Positions 44,202 through 54,047 of a DNA stretch of 64,000 bases are shown here, piece after piece; within the stretch, counting starts at the first letter, position 1; every line of letters begins with the position of its first letter. The notes beneath the pieces are model-generated. The model saw nothing but the letters and a program-made list of their open reading frames with translations, made no database searches and was not told the origin of the DNA. This DNA is from AL-N1 sp039178835 (GTDB lineage: Bacteria > Chloroflexota > Chloroflexia > Chloroflexales > Roseiflexaceae). The stretch lies in the NCBI GenBank assembly GCA_039178835.1, contig JBCDFA010000005.1, forward strand, positions 1 to 64,000, in the 5' to 3' direction. A program made the position numbers and the translations under genes.

Positions 44202-46124
44202 ATGTTTCGTCTCTACTGTGCCCTGTTTGCACTTATGATCGGGCTGGTTGCCTGTGCTCAGCCATCTGCTGAGGTATCTCCTACTAGTGTGAGCGAACCA
44301 TCTGTGGATGAAGTCCCCACGACAGTGGGTGAACCAACAGACATAACCGATTCTGCCGAGGGTGGTGATAGCCGCACGATTACCCACGCGTTAGGTGAAA
44401 CCGAAGTGCCCGCCAACCCAGAGCACATCATTGCCCTGGAGTGGTCCTACGTCGAAAATGTACTGGCGCTTGGTATTCAGCCGGTTGGTGTGGCAGATGT
44501 CGCAGGTTATAACGATTGGGTCAACATTCCGGTGGAGTTATCCGATGAAGTGGTAGATGTTGGCACGCGCCAGGAACCCAACCTCGAAACTATTGCTAGC
44601 CTGACCCCCGATCTCATTATCACCGATGCGCTGCGTGCGAGCGAAATGTATGATGAATTAAGCGAAATTGCCCCAACCATCGTCTTTAATAGTTACCCCA
44701 CCGATGAAAGCATCACGCAGTATGATGATATGCGCGACACATTTCTGACCATTGCTGATGTGGTTGGTCAGCCCGAAGCGGGCGACGCTGTGTTGGCTGA
44801 GATGGAAGCGGCTTTTGCTACTGCCCAGGAAGAGCTTGAAGCTGCTGGGAAGCTGGGCGAACCCTTTGTGCTCGCACAAGCTTTTGGCGAAGATACAGTT
44901 GATATACGCCTCTTTACCGACAACGCGATGGCTGTCCAGATTATGGAGCAGATTGGTCTCGAGAATGCTTGGGACGATGGATTTCAGCAGTTTGGTTTTA
45001 CAACAGTAGGTATAGAAACATTACCTGATCTTGGCAACTCGAACTTCCTCTATGTTGTCCAAGATGATAATAATGTCTTCGAGCGTGATGCGATCCAGCC
45101 GATCTGGGAGAGTCTTGAGTTTGTGCAAAACGAACGGGTCTATGCCCTTGGTGGTGACACGTGGCTCTTTGGTGGGCCACTCTCAGCAGAAGTCCTTGTT
45201 GATATTGTGATGGATACGATTGTGGGTGAGGTTGCTGCGAGTGATAGCACTGCTGGCCAGTGTGCTGACGAGGAACGTGCTTTTGCCTCTGATTTGGTCA
45301 TCAGTCCAGATTGTCTTCCTGATGCGCCTGTGCGGATCGTGACACTCGATCCATTTTATTCACTTCAGATGTCTCTTGAGTTAGGACTCCCGGTCATTGG
45401 CTCAGGGACTTTTGGTGCTGAAAATGATTTCCCGACAGCCCTTACCAGTTCGGAAGTAGCAGATATTGAGTTTGTCGGAACATTTGAGCAGCCTAATCTT
45501 GAGACCATTGCCTTACTTGAACCAGATCTTATCATTGGTGATGCCTTTTTTCAGGAAGAAAACTACGATCTCTTGAGTGAAATAGCCCCTACCGTATTAG
45601 TGAATACACCGAATTGGAAGCAGTGGTTCTCCACGATTGCAGAGGTGGCTGGTGTGTCTGAACGTGCTGAGGAGGAAATGGCTGCATACGATGAGCGTGT
45701 CGCAGCTATTCAAGGGCAACTGCGTGATATTCAGGTTTCTTTTGTTCGCATGACTCCTGAGGGCTTCCAAATGTACCGAGAAGCACCCAATGCGTATGCA
45801 CCGATCAGCGTCATGATGGATGTCGGGGTTGAACGGCCTGAATTCGAAGTTGGCACCGACGAAACCAGTTTCGAGCAACTTAGCTTTGAAGGGCTGACTA
45901 ATGTGACTGGTGATGTGCTGTTGTATGTGGCTGGAGGGGCCAATGATAATGTTGAAGCTGCACAGGTGGAAGAGGAGGTGACCAGTAATCCGATCTGGCA
46001 ACAACTGCCGGCGGTTGAGGCCGATGAAGCATACCGCGTGAATGCCGAACATTGGATGAGTTTTGGAGGCATGCGTTCAGCGAATGCGGTACTTGATGAT
46101 ATTGAGCAGTACTTGACAGAGTAA
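44202..46124 (+). CDS. Two-domain Fe3+-siderophore-type substrate-binding lipoprotein 3
   Basis: 640 residues, about twice the family length. One lipoprotein signal (MFRLYCALFALMIGLVAC, Cys 18) is followed by two full Peripla_BP_2 domains. Domain A, about 60-340: RTITHALGETEVPANPEHII, EPNLETIASLTPDLII, LSEIAPTIVF. Domain B, about 350-640: the two-Cys leader CADEERAFASDLVISPDCLP, EQPNLETIALLEPDLIIGD, LSEIAPTVLV. Each ends with its own closing motif (ALGGDTWLFGGPLSAEVL; YRVNAEHWMSFGGMRSANAV). A single in-frame fusion of two paralogues, tethering two ligand sites to one anchor. The frame is intact throughout. Confidence 0.9.
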   Translation: MFRLYCALFALMIGLVACAQPSAEVSPTSVSEPSVDEVPTTVGEPTDITDSAEGGDSRTITHALGETEVPANPEHIIALEWSYVENVLALGIQPVGVADVAGYNDWVNIPVELSDEVVDVGTRQEPNLETIASLTPDLIITDALRASEMYDELSEIAPTIVFNSYPTDESITQYDDMRDTFLTIADVVGQPEAGDAVLAEMEAAFATAQEELEAAGKLGEPFVLAQAFGEDTVDIRLFTDNAMAVQIMEQIGLENAWDDGFQQFGFTTVGIETLPDLGNSNFLYVVQDDNNVFERDAIQPIWESLEFVQNERVYALGGDTWLFGGPLSAEVLVDIVMDTIVGEVAASDSTAGQCADEERAFASDLVISPDCLPDAPVRIVTLDPFYSLQMSLELGLPVIGSGTFGAENDFPTALTSSEVADIEFVGTFEQPNLETIALLEPDLIIGDAFFQEENYDLLSEIAPTVLVNTPNWKQWFSTIAEVAGVSERAEEEMAAYDERVAAIQGQLRDIQVSFVRMTPEGFQMYREAPNAYAPISVMMDVGVERPEFEVGTDETSFEQLSFEGLTNVTGDVLLYVAGGANDNVEAAQVEEEVTSNPIWQQLPAVEADEAYRVNAEHWMSFGGMRSANAVLDDIEQYLTE

Positions 46125-46170
46125 AAATTCTATCGTGTATCGCCAAAAATGAAAGTGAGCAGGGTACCCT

Positions 46171-47211
46171 ATGTTTCGATTTGATGAAAATGATCCACAG
46201 TTCCTGATCGTTTACACAGGAGACGAACATCCCGAAATAGACGATTATCGCAATTTAATCCAGCGCTGGGAGTCTCGTCTCAGTGGCGAAACACGTTTTG
46301 GTGTCATCATTGTGCGGGAACCCCATGAGCATCACGACGATGATGCCGAACGTCACCGTGAAGATGAAGCCGAAATAACCGGACTGATCAACGACTTTCG
46401 CCGTAGATTCCGAACACGTGCAAATCGGAGCAATCTCGGATATACCACAGTGCTTAGTCCAGAAATGGCGACAGCTATTGAGCCAGAACACCGCCAGAAA
46501 ATGCAGGACAACACCAACCGTTTTGCACAATACAGCTTTGGTGTCCGTGGAGCCGTTTTCACTGATGTCGATGAAGCAAAAGCTTGGCTCCGTGAACAAG
46601 AGCATGTGCCACTCGTTCAACTTACACCTGAATCATCTATGTCTGATATTTCCTCTTCCAAACGTGTAGGTCTGTTCTATGGCAGCACAACCGGGGTTAC
46701 CGAGTATGTGGCCGATGAAATCAAGGCAGCGTGGGAGGCAGCAGGAATGGAACCGCTTGTACCCATCAATATCGCAACGATGGAAGACGCAGCGCAGTTG
46801 TTAGCATTTGACTATCTCATTCTCGGTATTCCCACCTGGAACATTGGTCAATTGCAGGATGACTGGGAGATTTTGTTTCCTCAACTCGACCAAGCTAATT
46901 TCACTGATAAGCAGGTGGCACTTTTCGGCATCGGCGACCAAAAGCATTATGACGAAAATTTCCTTGACGCGTTGGGTATGTTAGCCGTCAAATTGCGTGA
47001 ACGCGGTGCAACCCTCGTTGGCCTCTGGGAAACGACTGGCTACGAATTTACGGCATCAGAGGCGTTAGAAAACGGCCGTTTCATGGGATTGGGTATTGAT
47101 GAAGTAAACCAACCTGAACAGACTACTGAGCGCATACAACGTTGGGTCGCTCAGATCATTGATGAGTTTGCGTTGGAGCCAGTAGTAATACAAGAGTCTG
47201 TACAAAGCTAA
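46171..47211 (+). CDS. Fusion of a STAS-like N-terminal domain with long-chain flavodoxin
   Basis: 346 residues. The C-terminal part (about 164-340) is a long-chain flavodoxin close to FldA: FMN phosphate loop FYGSTTGVTE, GIPTWNIGQLQDDWE, ALFGIGDQKHYDENF and the long-chain insertion with GYEFTASEALENGRFMGLG. The N-terminal part (about 1-150) has a His/Asp/Glu-rich segment (HEHHDDDAERHREDE) and ends RGAVFTDVDEAKAWL, like SpoIIAA-type STAS proteins. Flavodoxins replace ferredoxin in iron starvation, which fits this locus; it could also supply electrons for iron release. Lies within the binding-protein array on the same strand. Confidence 0.87.
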   Translation: MFRFDENDPQFLIVYTGDEHPEIDDYRNLIQRWESRLSGETRFGVIIVREPHEHHDDDAERHREDEAEITGLINDFRRRFRTRANRSNLGYTTVLSPEMATAIEPEHRQKMQDNTNRFAQYSFGVRGAVFTDVDEAKAWLREQEHVPLVQLTPESSMSDISSSKRVGLFYGSTTGVTEYVADEIKAAWEAAGMEPLVPINIATMEDAAQLLAFDYLILGIPTWNIGQLQDDWEILFPQLDQANFTDKQVALFGIGDQKHYDENFLDALGMLAVKLRERGATLVGLWETTGYEFTASEALENGRFMGLGIDEVNQPEQTTERIQRWVAQIIDEFALEPVVIQESVQS

Positions 47212-47262
47212 CAACATATATAAGCGTTTCAATCAAGAGCAAATGAACAAGGAGAATCTACC

Positions 47263-48264
47263 ATGAAACGACTCTCTGTATTTGTTGTGCTTAGTTTCTT
47301 GTCAGTTGCATGTGCTGGTGGTGGCAATAATGCTGCATCACTACCAGAGTCAGAGGTAGCCGAGCCCGTCGCGACCATCGCAACCGTCGCTGTCGACACT
47401 GCTGCGTTCCCCGTCACCATCACGCATGATCGTGGTGAAACCACCCTTGAGCAACCAGCCGAACGTGTAGTTGTGATGTCAGAAGAGTTTATTGAACTGG
47501 CGATTGCACTGGATCTCGCACCCGTCGGTGTAGGTCCCTGGCGCAATGAGCCGACCGGTGAAACGTTCACCACCCTGCCTCATATCGAACAGCCTATTCC
47601 AGGTGAGCCTGTCTATCTGAATGGAAGCGAGCCAAGCATGGAAGCGATTCTAGCGCTACAGCCGGATCTTATTCTCCATCACGCATCTGCTGCTGATGCT
47701 GAAACTGACCTGTATGAATCGTTTTCGCAGATTGCACCCACACTAGCCTACTTTGGTGCAGACGTTGACGGTTGGAAGTCGGCGATACAGGGGTTGGGGG
47801 TAGCCACAGGATACAGCACACGTGCCGAGGAAGTCATCAGCGACTATGATGAGCGGGTAGCTGAATTGCATGCAGAAATGACTCCAGTGGTGGAAAGGGT
47901 CCCCGAGGTAACGCTCCTGATCGGAAATGCTGATACGCTGGGTATTTTTGACGAACGGATGGCGTTGGGTGGTCTAGTAGAGACCCTTGGCTTTACATTG
48001 AGCATCCCTGATAGTGTGGAGATGCCAGAGGCTGGGTATAGCCCAATTTCGCCAGAGATACTGAGTGAAATCACTGCCGATACAATCGTACAGATGGGAC
48101 CTGCCAATAATGAAGAGAGATTGGGTGACTCAATCCTGTCTAGCCTCGATATCCCTATACTTAATACGACTGTTTTACAAGGCATGGGTTTTACCGGACC
48201 TTTTGCAGAAATGATCTATCTTGAAGGTTTTGTGAACGCATTTAACGAAGAATATATCAGATGA
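47263..48264 (+). CDS. Fe3+-siderophore-type substrate-binding lipoprotein 4
   Basis: 333 residues. Signal MKRLSVFVVLSFLSVAC (lipid Cys 17), short linker, then Peripla_BP_2: FPVTITHDRGETTLEQPAER, VVVMSEEFIELAIALDLAPV, EPSMEAILALQPDLIL and FSQIAPTLAYF. The VVMSxxFIEL segment followed by a GET(F/L)..LP(H/Y)(I/L) stretch is shared with paralogue 11 (56591), which has a twin-arginine leader instead, so the same ligand-body type occurs behind two export signals. AAGGAG 8 bases before the ATG. Confidence 0.9.
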   Translation: MKRLSVFVVLSFLSVACAGGGNNAASLPESEVAEPVATIATVAVDTAAFPVTITHDRGETTLEQPAERVVVMSEEFIELAIALDLAPVGVGPWRNEPTGETFTTLPHIEQPIPGEPVYLNGSEPSMEAILALQPDLILHHASAADAETDLYESFSQIAPTLAYFGADVDGWKSAIQGLGVATGYSTRAEEVISDYDERVAELHAEMTPVVERVPEVTLLIGNADTLGIFDERMALGGLVETLGFTLSIPDSVEMPEAGYSPISPEILSEITADTIVQMGPANNEERLGDSILSSLDIPILNTTVLQGMGFTGPFAEMIYLEGFVNAFNEEYIR

Positions 48265-48396
48265 CGCTGCATCAACCGATATCAACGAAGATAGATGATT
48301 GTGGTTGTTATAAAAACAGTTTAATGGCCCTTTAGCTCTGTCTAGTAGTCAATAAAAACGAAGTGATGCAATCCAAGTAGATTGAGAGTTAACTCC

Positions 48397-49479
48397 ATGA
48401 GAAACCAGTATCGATTCCTTGGCTGCCTGTTCATATGTATCTCACTTGTGGCCTGTACATCAGCCACTGAGTCACCATCAGCATCGAACGTCACGTCAGT
48501 GACTGATGATGAGGCACATGTTGAGAACCCTTGTGAGGAAGGGCAGCGCCTCTTTGACCATGAGCATTTGGCAACTGACCCAGTCTGCATTCCAGAGAGT
48601 CCCCAGCGTGTGGTGACACTCGACCTCAACAGTCTTGAGTTCATGCTCATTCACGACCTTCCGTTTGTGTCTACTTCGGCTGCTGCCCAGCTCTTTGTAT
48701 CCAACACCTATTCAGAGTGGCTGGAGGCATTTATCGCCAAAACGGAAGGGCTACCCGATACTGGCTTTCCTCCTAACCTTGAGGCCATAGCCGAAGCGCA
48801 ACCTGATCTAATCATCACTGAAATTGGTTTCCACGATGAAGAAGCCCAGGATCTTATGGCGGAGATTGCACCGATGATTGTGTATGAGGAAGGTGATGCG
48901 TTGCAAGACTGGCAGCCCCAATTTCACTTCATTGCGGATGCGCTAGGAATGATTGAGGAAAATGAAGCACTCGTTTCGGCATACGAAGAACGAATTGCAG
49001 CCTTGCGTACGAGTATTGGTGATTCGCTGAATGGTCAAACCATCTCGGTCGTACGGGCCCTACCTGATCAGGAGATAGGGTTGCGTCTCTCTGGTTCCTT
49101 CACAGGCGTCATCATCAACCAGCTTCATCTTGAACAGCCCGAATCGCAACAGCCATCAGTAGATGAAGCAACAGGTTTTGTCCAGATCGACGTGAGTCGT
49201 GAGCGCTGGGATCTGGCCGATGGCGATTACCTGTTTGTATACGGTTTGCAGCCCGATGCTGCTGGAACCAATGAAGCACAGGTATTGATCGAATCCTTGT
49301 CGGATGATGCTATCTGGAACAACCTCAACGCAGTACAAAACGGCAATGCCTATGCAATGGATGGCCACTGGCAGGGTTTCGGCATACTCTCTGCCCATAA
49401 AGTAATCGATGATATGTTTCGTATTCTCGCTGAAACGGAACCATCTATTCCCAATCCCTTACTTGAGCCAGGTGCGTAA
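48397..49479 (+). CDS. Fe3+-siderophore-type substrate-binding lipoprotein 5
   Basis: 360 residues. Signal MRNQYRFLGCLFICISLVAC (lipid Cys 20), then the two-Cys leader CEEGQRLFDHEHLATDPVCI and Peripla_BP_2 (PPNLEAIAEAQPDLIITE, MAEIAPMIVY, closing NAVQNGNAYAMDGHWQGFG). Close relative of genes 2 and 14 and of domain B of gene 3. The ribosome-binding site is weak; the ATG was preferred over an in-frame TTG at 48382. It converges on the DUF4058 gene, only 39 bases away. Confidence 0.88.
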   Translation: MRNQYRFLGCLFICISLVACTSATESPSASNVTSVTDDEAHVENPCEEGQRLFDHEHLATDPVCIPESPQRVVTLDLNSLEFMLIHDLPFVSTSAAAQLFVSNTYSEWLEAFIAKTEGLPDTGFPPNLEAIAEAQPDLIITEIGFHDEEAQDLMAEIAPMIVYEEGDALQDWQPQFHFIADALGMIEENEALVSAYEERIAALRTSIGDSLNGQTISVVRALPDQEIGLRLSGSFTGVIINQLHLEQPESQQPSVDEATGFVQIDVSRERWDLADGDYLFVYGLQPDAAGTNEAQVLIESLSDDAIWNNLNAVQNGNAYAMDGHWQGFGILSAHKVIDDMFRILAETEPSIPNPLLEPGA

Positions 49480-49518
49480 CGATGTGTCGTATGTCTAGAA
49501 AGAGAGATATCTTACGGC

Positions 49519-50313
49519 TCAGTTGCGCCATCCTCGTTCACGCAGATGAGTATCGAGCCAGTTAGCATCATCGGATGACAAGACCGGTGGCGGGGGATCG
49601 ACACGGTAGTCAACACGACGCGCATAACGAGCACGCCTATAAATGTGCTGGATCGCCGCAGAGAGATCGAGGGTTGTGTCAGGGTCTGGGGGCAACAACG
49701 GAATTGGCAGCGTCGGTAATGGTTGAGCGAGCGCTAGTGGCCAGATGTCTGAAATACGCATTTCATCATCACGTGCACGATTGATGAGGCAAACGTATGT
49801 TGTTTTTGGAGGTAGGTCTTCAAGTTCCCAGCCAGGGCGTTCACCGCGTCGCACAAGATCAAGTTCAACCAGATGGCAATCCGAAAAGAGCAACTCTTCG
49901 CGTTTCTGCCGATATTGTTGTAGTCCACGACCCCGCTTGTTGGCTGGTGAAAGGATTTCAATTGCAGTTACCAGTGCATTGGTATCGGACAGGTAGATAT
50001 GAACTGTTCGCGAACGGGTGCGCTCGGAGGGAAGAGCGACTCGTTGGAGTGGTGCAGTAAGAGATGGGGCAATATCTGGCCCTTCAAGTGGTTCTGAGCC
50101 ACTCGAGGTGCCAGCAACATCAGGGTATATATGGGAACTACTGATAATGGACAGATTATCAATCACCGCACGAACTTCGACATCAGCAAAATACTTTGGG
50201 TCAAGGTGCTCATTGAGCATAGTCATCAGCTCTTCAGCAAGATGATGATGAAAGCTTGGCCAATATTCAGTACTTTCAAGATAGGGGTCCATGCCGGGAA
50301 ACGGTAGTTCCAT
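49519..50313 (-). CDS. DUF4058 family protein
   Basis: 264 residues. Opens MELPFPGMDPYLES and continues with YWPSFHHHLAEELMTMLNEH, the hallmark of DUF4058; later DTNALVTAIEILSPANKRGR and LVELDLVRRGERPGWE are also family-typical. The ExLSPxNK region recalls PD-(D/E)XK-like folds but function is unknown. ATG at 50313 was chosen because AAAGGAG lies 7 bases upstream. It is the only opposite-strand gene in the array and splits the lipoprotein-signal half from the twin-arginine half. Confidence 0.88.
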   Translation of the reverse strand: MELPFPGMDPYLESTEYWPSFHHHLAEELMTMLNEHLDPKYFADVEVRAVIDNLSIISSSHIYPDVAGTSSGSEPLEGPDIAPSLTAPLQRVALPSERTRSRTVHIYLSDTNALVTAIEILSPANKRGRGLQQYRQKREELLFSDCHLVELDLVRRGERPGWELEDLPPKTTYVCLINRARDDEMRISDIWPLALAQPLPTLPIPLLPPDPDTTLDLSAAIQHIYRRARYARRVDYRVDPPPPVLSSDDANWLDTHLRERGWRN

Positions 50314-50439
50314 AGATTGTCTCCTTTCGACAGGTATGCTCATGATACCACATTAGAATCGGCCTTGGAACGTTTGAGCGTTAAGACAACATAAAACATT
50401 GCTGCTTAGATATATTTTTCAGATAAGGAGCACACAACT

Positions 50440-51504
50440 ATGATGAATCACATTTACAACTACAAACCACAGGAACTGACTATCGCAGAATTGGCTGCAT
50501 TGGATATCGACCTCAACAAGTTATCCACTCGCCGCCGCTTCCTCATCGGAACAGGTGGATTGCTCGGCGCAGCGGCGCTGGCAGGCTGTGGTCAAAGCCC
50601 ACCAGAACCAGCTCAAGTCGATGGGCCAACACGCACCGTCGAGCACAGACTGGGAACCGTCGAGGTCCCACAGAACCCGCAGCGCGTCATTACCCTAGAC
50701 CCAGCTTCGCTTCAATCGGCGGTGGCGACTGGCGTGATACCCATCGCGACGGCCGATGGAGATACCGAACCTTTGGACAGCGTTGCCGACCTGCGTGGGG
50801 TCGAATCGGTTGGGGTGGGGTCAGAGCCGAACCTGGAGAGGATTGTTGAGCTCACCCCCGACCTCATCCTCGGCTCTGATGATTTTACCTCGGGCATCTA
50901 CGAACGGCTCTCGCAGATTGCACCAACGGTGGCGTTTCCCCGTGCACTGGGACCTTACTGGAAAGACATCTTTCTCCTCTACGCCGACGCACTGGGCCGG
51001 GTGGATAGCGCTAGGGAATTACTGGATGAGTACGAACTGCGGGTGCAAGGCTTCGGTCAACGAGTGCGCGAGGCTACGGGCCAGCCACCACACGAGATGA
51101 CGGTCTCGCTCATCCGCATCAGGCCAGACGCGATCCGCGTGTACCTACCCGACAGTTTCGCTGGGTCGGTTATGGCAGAGGTTGGTCTGTCCCGGCCCGA
51201 GGGACAGCGGGAGACCGACGACTGGTCGCGCTGGGAACTCAGCCTCGAAGAAATCCCTAACCTAGCCGCCGACCACATCATCCAGTTCCAGACCGACTTC
51301 GACACCGAGGTGGATACTGAGCGAGTGTTCTCCACCCCACTGTGGGCGGGACTCGAGGCAGTTCAACAGGATCGCTTCCACCAGGCCACGAATGGCGAGT
51401 GGTACCTGGAGGGCGGGGCCTACTATGCCAACTTTGTCCTTGACGACCTCGAACGATTCCTTATCGAGAAAGAAGGAAGTAGCAGAGGAGACGCAACCGC
51501 CTGA
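50440..51504 (+). CDS. Fe3+-siderophore-type substrate-binding protein 6 (twin-arginine lipoprotein)
   Basis: 354 residues. A 30-residue hydrophilic lead (with ELTIAELAALDIDLNKLS) precedes TRRRFLIGTGGLLGAAALAG and Cys 50, so it is a Tat-type lipoprotein. Its lead differs from the constant module of genes 7-11 and 14-16. Peripla_BP_2 domain: RTVEHRLGTVEVPQNPQRVI, EPNLERIVELTPDLILGSDD, LSQIAPTVAFP. Strong AAGGAG site. From here on, the coding sequence is more GC-rich than genes 1-5. It is transcribed away from the DUF4058 gene, so the promoter lies in 50314-50439. Confidence 0.9.
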   Translation: MMNHIYNYKPQELTIAELAALDIDLNKLSTRRRFLIGTGGLLGAAALAGCGQSPPEPAQVDGPTRTVEHRLGTVEVPQNPQRVITLDPASLQSAVATGVIPIATADGDTEPLDSVADLRGVESVGVGSEPNLERIVELTPDLILGSDDFTSGIYERLSQIAPTVAFPRALGPYWKDIFLLYADALGRVDSARELLDEYELRVQGFGQRVREATGQPPHEMTVSLIRIRPDAIRVYLPDSFAGSVMAEVGLSRPEGQRETDDWSRWELSLEEIPNLAADHIIQFQTDFDTEVDTERVFSTPLWAGLEAVQQDRFHQATNGEWYLEGGAYYANFVLDDLERFLIEKEGSSRGDATA

Positions 51505-51586
51505 GCGGAGTGCCTACATAATACAATCACGAAGCGGTTCAGAATGTCGAATATTGATGGAAAGATACCCAAAAAGAGAGAATGAC

Positions 51587-52734
51587 ATGCAACGAAGTGA
51601 TACACGAACGAGAAAGATTGGAACGACAACAGACGCGGTAGATCTCAATGCAATGGCCCGCCGCGCCCCCGCCACGGATGATCTGCTCCAACTGAACGAC
51701 TGGCTCGCTGCCCACGGTGCAGCGCACCTCAGCGCCATTGAGCGAATCGAACTCGCCGAGCGGCTGATCACCCGACGTCGCTTCTTGATTGGCGCAGGGG
51801 CGCTGGCCTCGGCGTCATCACCGGCTGTGGGCCGCAGGAGGAGGCTGCTGCGCCCACGGCCACGGTGGGTGCAACGCGGACGATTACACATGCAATGGGC
51901 GACACAGAAGTGCCTGTCGAGCCGCAGCGTGTCGTCGTCTTACACCAGAGTATCGCCGAAGTGATGGTTGTGCTTGGCGTGGAGCCGCTGGCAATCGGTA
52001 CAGACCTGGGCGAGGCGTATCCGTATCTTGAACAGCGTTTGCCTGAAGACATCGAAAACGTGGGTGAGCCGCCAAATCTTGAAGCCCTCCTCGCACTAGA
52101 GCCAGATCTCATCATCGGTTTTGATAACCTTTTTGAAGCACAGGAGAACTATGCAGAACTTTCGCAGATAGCTCCTACAGTTGGCATCCGACATGGTGCG
52201 ACCTCTGCCGAGTGGAAGCGGACGGGCCGCGAGGTCGCCGAGGCACTTGGTAAGACCGAGGAGTTTGAGCCCCAACTTACTGCTTACGAAGCACGCGCTA
52301 CGGAGATCGGGCGCCGCTTAGGCGTACCCGACTCCGCACCAACAGCTGCCATCATGCTCACTTGGGATGGTACTGCAGGGATGCGTTTCGATCTGCCCCG
52401 CATTTTCTCGGGCAGCGTGTTGTACGAGGACGTTGGCGTACCGCTTCCAGAGGGTCTTAGGGAGACAGCAGCGGCGGGCGAGTGGGAGCTAATTATTTCT
52501 CGAGAGCGGTTCGACCAAGGCGACGGCGACAAGTTGTTTCTCTACTCACAAAGCAGTAACCCCGAGCAGTTGATCGAAGAGATTCGTGAAGATCCGTTGT
52601 TCCAGATACTCAAAGCGGTGGAGTCGGGTAACGTCTACACGGTGGAGAGTTATTGGTTCAATGGCGGTTTAGTCGCGGCCAACCTCATCCTCGACGACCT
52701 GGAGCAGTTGCTACTTGAGGGGAAAGACGCGTAA
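51587..52734 (+). pseudogene. Fe3+-siderophore-type substrate-binding protein 7, frameshifted in the signal peptide
   Basis: Starts with the constant module (RRAPATDDLLQLNDWLAAHG, HLSAIERIELAERLITRRRF) and LIGAGAL, then goes out of frame at about 51804. Paralogues read CTCGGCCTCGGCG there; this copy reads CTGGCCTCGGCG, one base short. With the base restored it gives GLGVITGCGPQEEAAAPTAT and joins an intact Peripla_BP_2 body (ITHAMGDTEVPVEPQRVVVL, EPPNLEALLALEPDLIIGFD, LSQIAPTVG) to a stop at 52734. Without correction the leader frame ends at 51964 with a non-family Arg-rich tail. Inactivation or sequencing error; the body shows no other damage. Confidence 0.82.
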
Positions 52735-52853
52735 GAGTGGGCGAGCAGGTGAACGTTTGGATCGATAGGCAGCGAAACATTCAAACGCTTCATCGCTTCC
52801 CAGCTCACCATATCGAATCGATAAAAGCAAGTGTAGTTGAAAGGACTGAATCT

Positions 52854-53963
52854 ATGACCCAGAACATGACCCTGACCACGACGACAACCGACACCCGTGA
52901 CCTCGACGCGCTGGTCCACCGCGCCCCCGCCACGGATGATCTGCTCCAACTCGCCGACTGGCTGCACGCCAACGGCCCGGCGCACCTGAGCGCCATTGAG
53001 CGGATTGAACTGGCGGAGCGTCTAATCACCCGTCGCCGCTTCCTGATTGGCGCGGGAGCGCTCGGCCTCGGCGTCATCACGGGCTGCGGGGCAGAGGAGC
53101 AAGCGAGTGCGCCCACGGCGACAAGCGCGAGTGCAGGCTACCCGCGCACCATTGAGCACGCGGATGGTGAAATGCGGCTAGAGGAAGTACCAACCCGCGT
53201 TATCTCTGCCGATGGCTTACGCATCCTTGATTACCTGCTCTCAATCGGTGTTACGCCTTTAGCTGCCTCTACTGGTGTTGGTGATACTTTTGCCATCGCA
53301 CTTCTGGATCGCACCGAACAAGTTGAGAAAATCGGCAGTTCGGGTGACCTGAACATTGAACGAATGGCCAGTCTCCATCCCGATTTCATTGTTGGCTTTG
53401 AATGGAACTATGGCGATGGCCTTGATGAGTTGAAGCAAATTGCACCCTGCTTTGTTCTTGACGGAGAAAGTTCGCCCGAGTGGGAGGCAAACACGCGGCT
53501 TATCGCCCGGTGTTTTGCCCGCGAAGAAGAGGCAGATGCGGCAATCCAAGCCGTATACGAGCGTGTGGCTTCTATTGGCGAGCGCATCGAAGAACCAGTC
53601 ACCATTTCAGTGATTTACCCTAAGGCTGATGGCAGCTTCTTCGCGATGCAGCCCGACTACATCATCGCTGAGTTGCTCGCCCCAGCCGGAATCACCGTCA
53701 CACTACCGAATGGTCTTGACGGAGAGGGCGGGTCGCTGGCGGACGTTTCCCCTGAACTGTTGGGCGACATGCCCGGCGAGTATCTGTTTGTGCTTCCATT
53801 ACCGGATGCTAAGAACGTTATCGAGAACAATCCACTGTGGGAAACGCTCGACGCCGTCGCCGCTGGGCGTGTGCTCAAAGGCGACGCCTCTACCTGGGGC
53901 AATTTTAGCCCCATCGGCTTGCAGGCATTACTCGATGATGTCGAGCGTGCATTGTTGAGTTGA
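52854..53963 (+). CDS. Fe3+-siderophore-type substrate-binding protein 8 (constant module, Tat lipoprotein)
   Basis: 369 residues. Constant module at 17-60 (DLDALVHRAPATDDLLQLAD, HLSAIERIELAERLITR), RRR at 60-62, FLIGAGALGLGVITG and lipid Cys 78. Body: TIEHADGEMRLEEVPTRVIS, DLNIERMASLHPDFIVGFEW and LKQIAPCFVLD; it lacks the usual EPNLE and is a divergent member. GAAAGGA about 9 bases before the ATG, a site and spacing repeated before genes 9, 10, 11, 12 and 14. The first residues after Met (TQNMTLTTTTTDTR) are nearly identical to gene 9. Confidence 0.9.
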   Translation: MTQNMTLTTTTTDTRDLDALVHRAPATDDLLQLADWLHANGPAHLSAIERIELAERLITRRRFLIGAGALGLGVITGCGAEEQASAPTATSASAGYPRTIEHADGEMRLEEVPTRVISADGLRILDYLLSIGVTPLAASTGVGDTFAIALLDRTEQVEKIGSSGDLNIERMASLHPDFIVGFEWNYGDGLDELKQIAPCFVLDGESSPEWEANTRLIARCFAREEEADAAIQAVYERVASIGERIEEPVTISVIYPKADGSFFAMQPDYIIAELLAPAGITVTLPNGLDGEGGSLADVSPELLGDMPGEYLFVLPLPDAKNVIENNPLWETLDAVAAGRVLKGDASTWGNFSPIGLQALLDDVERALLS

Positions 53964-54047
53964 GCAATGGAGCGATAAAGCGTTTGAACGCCGTACATCG
54001 TTCGCCTAGCCGGATCTAATGATATGTGAAACGAAAGGCCTAATCCA

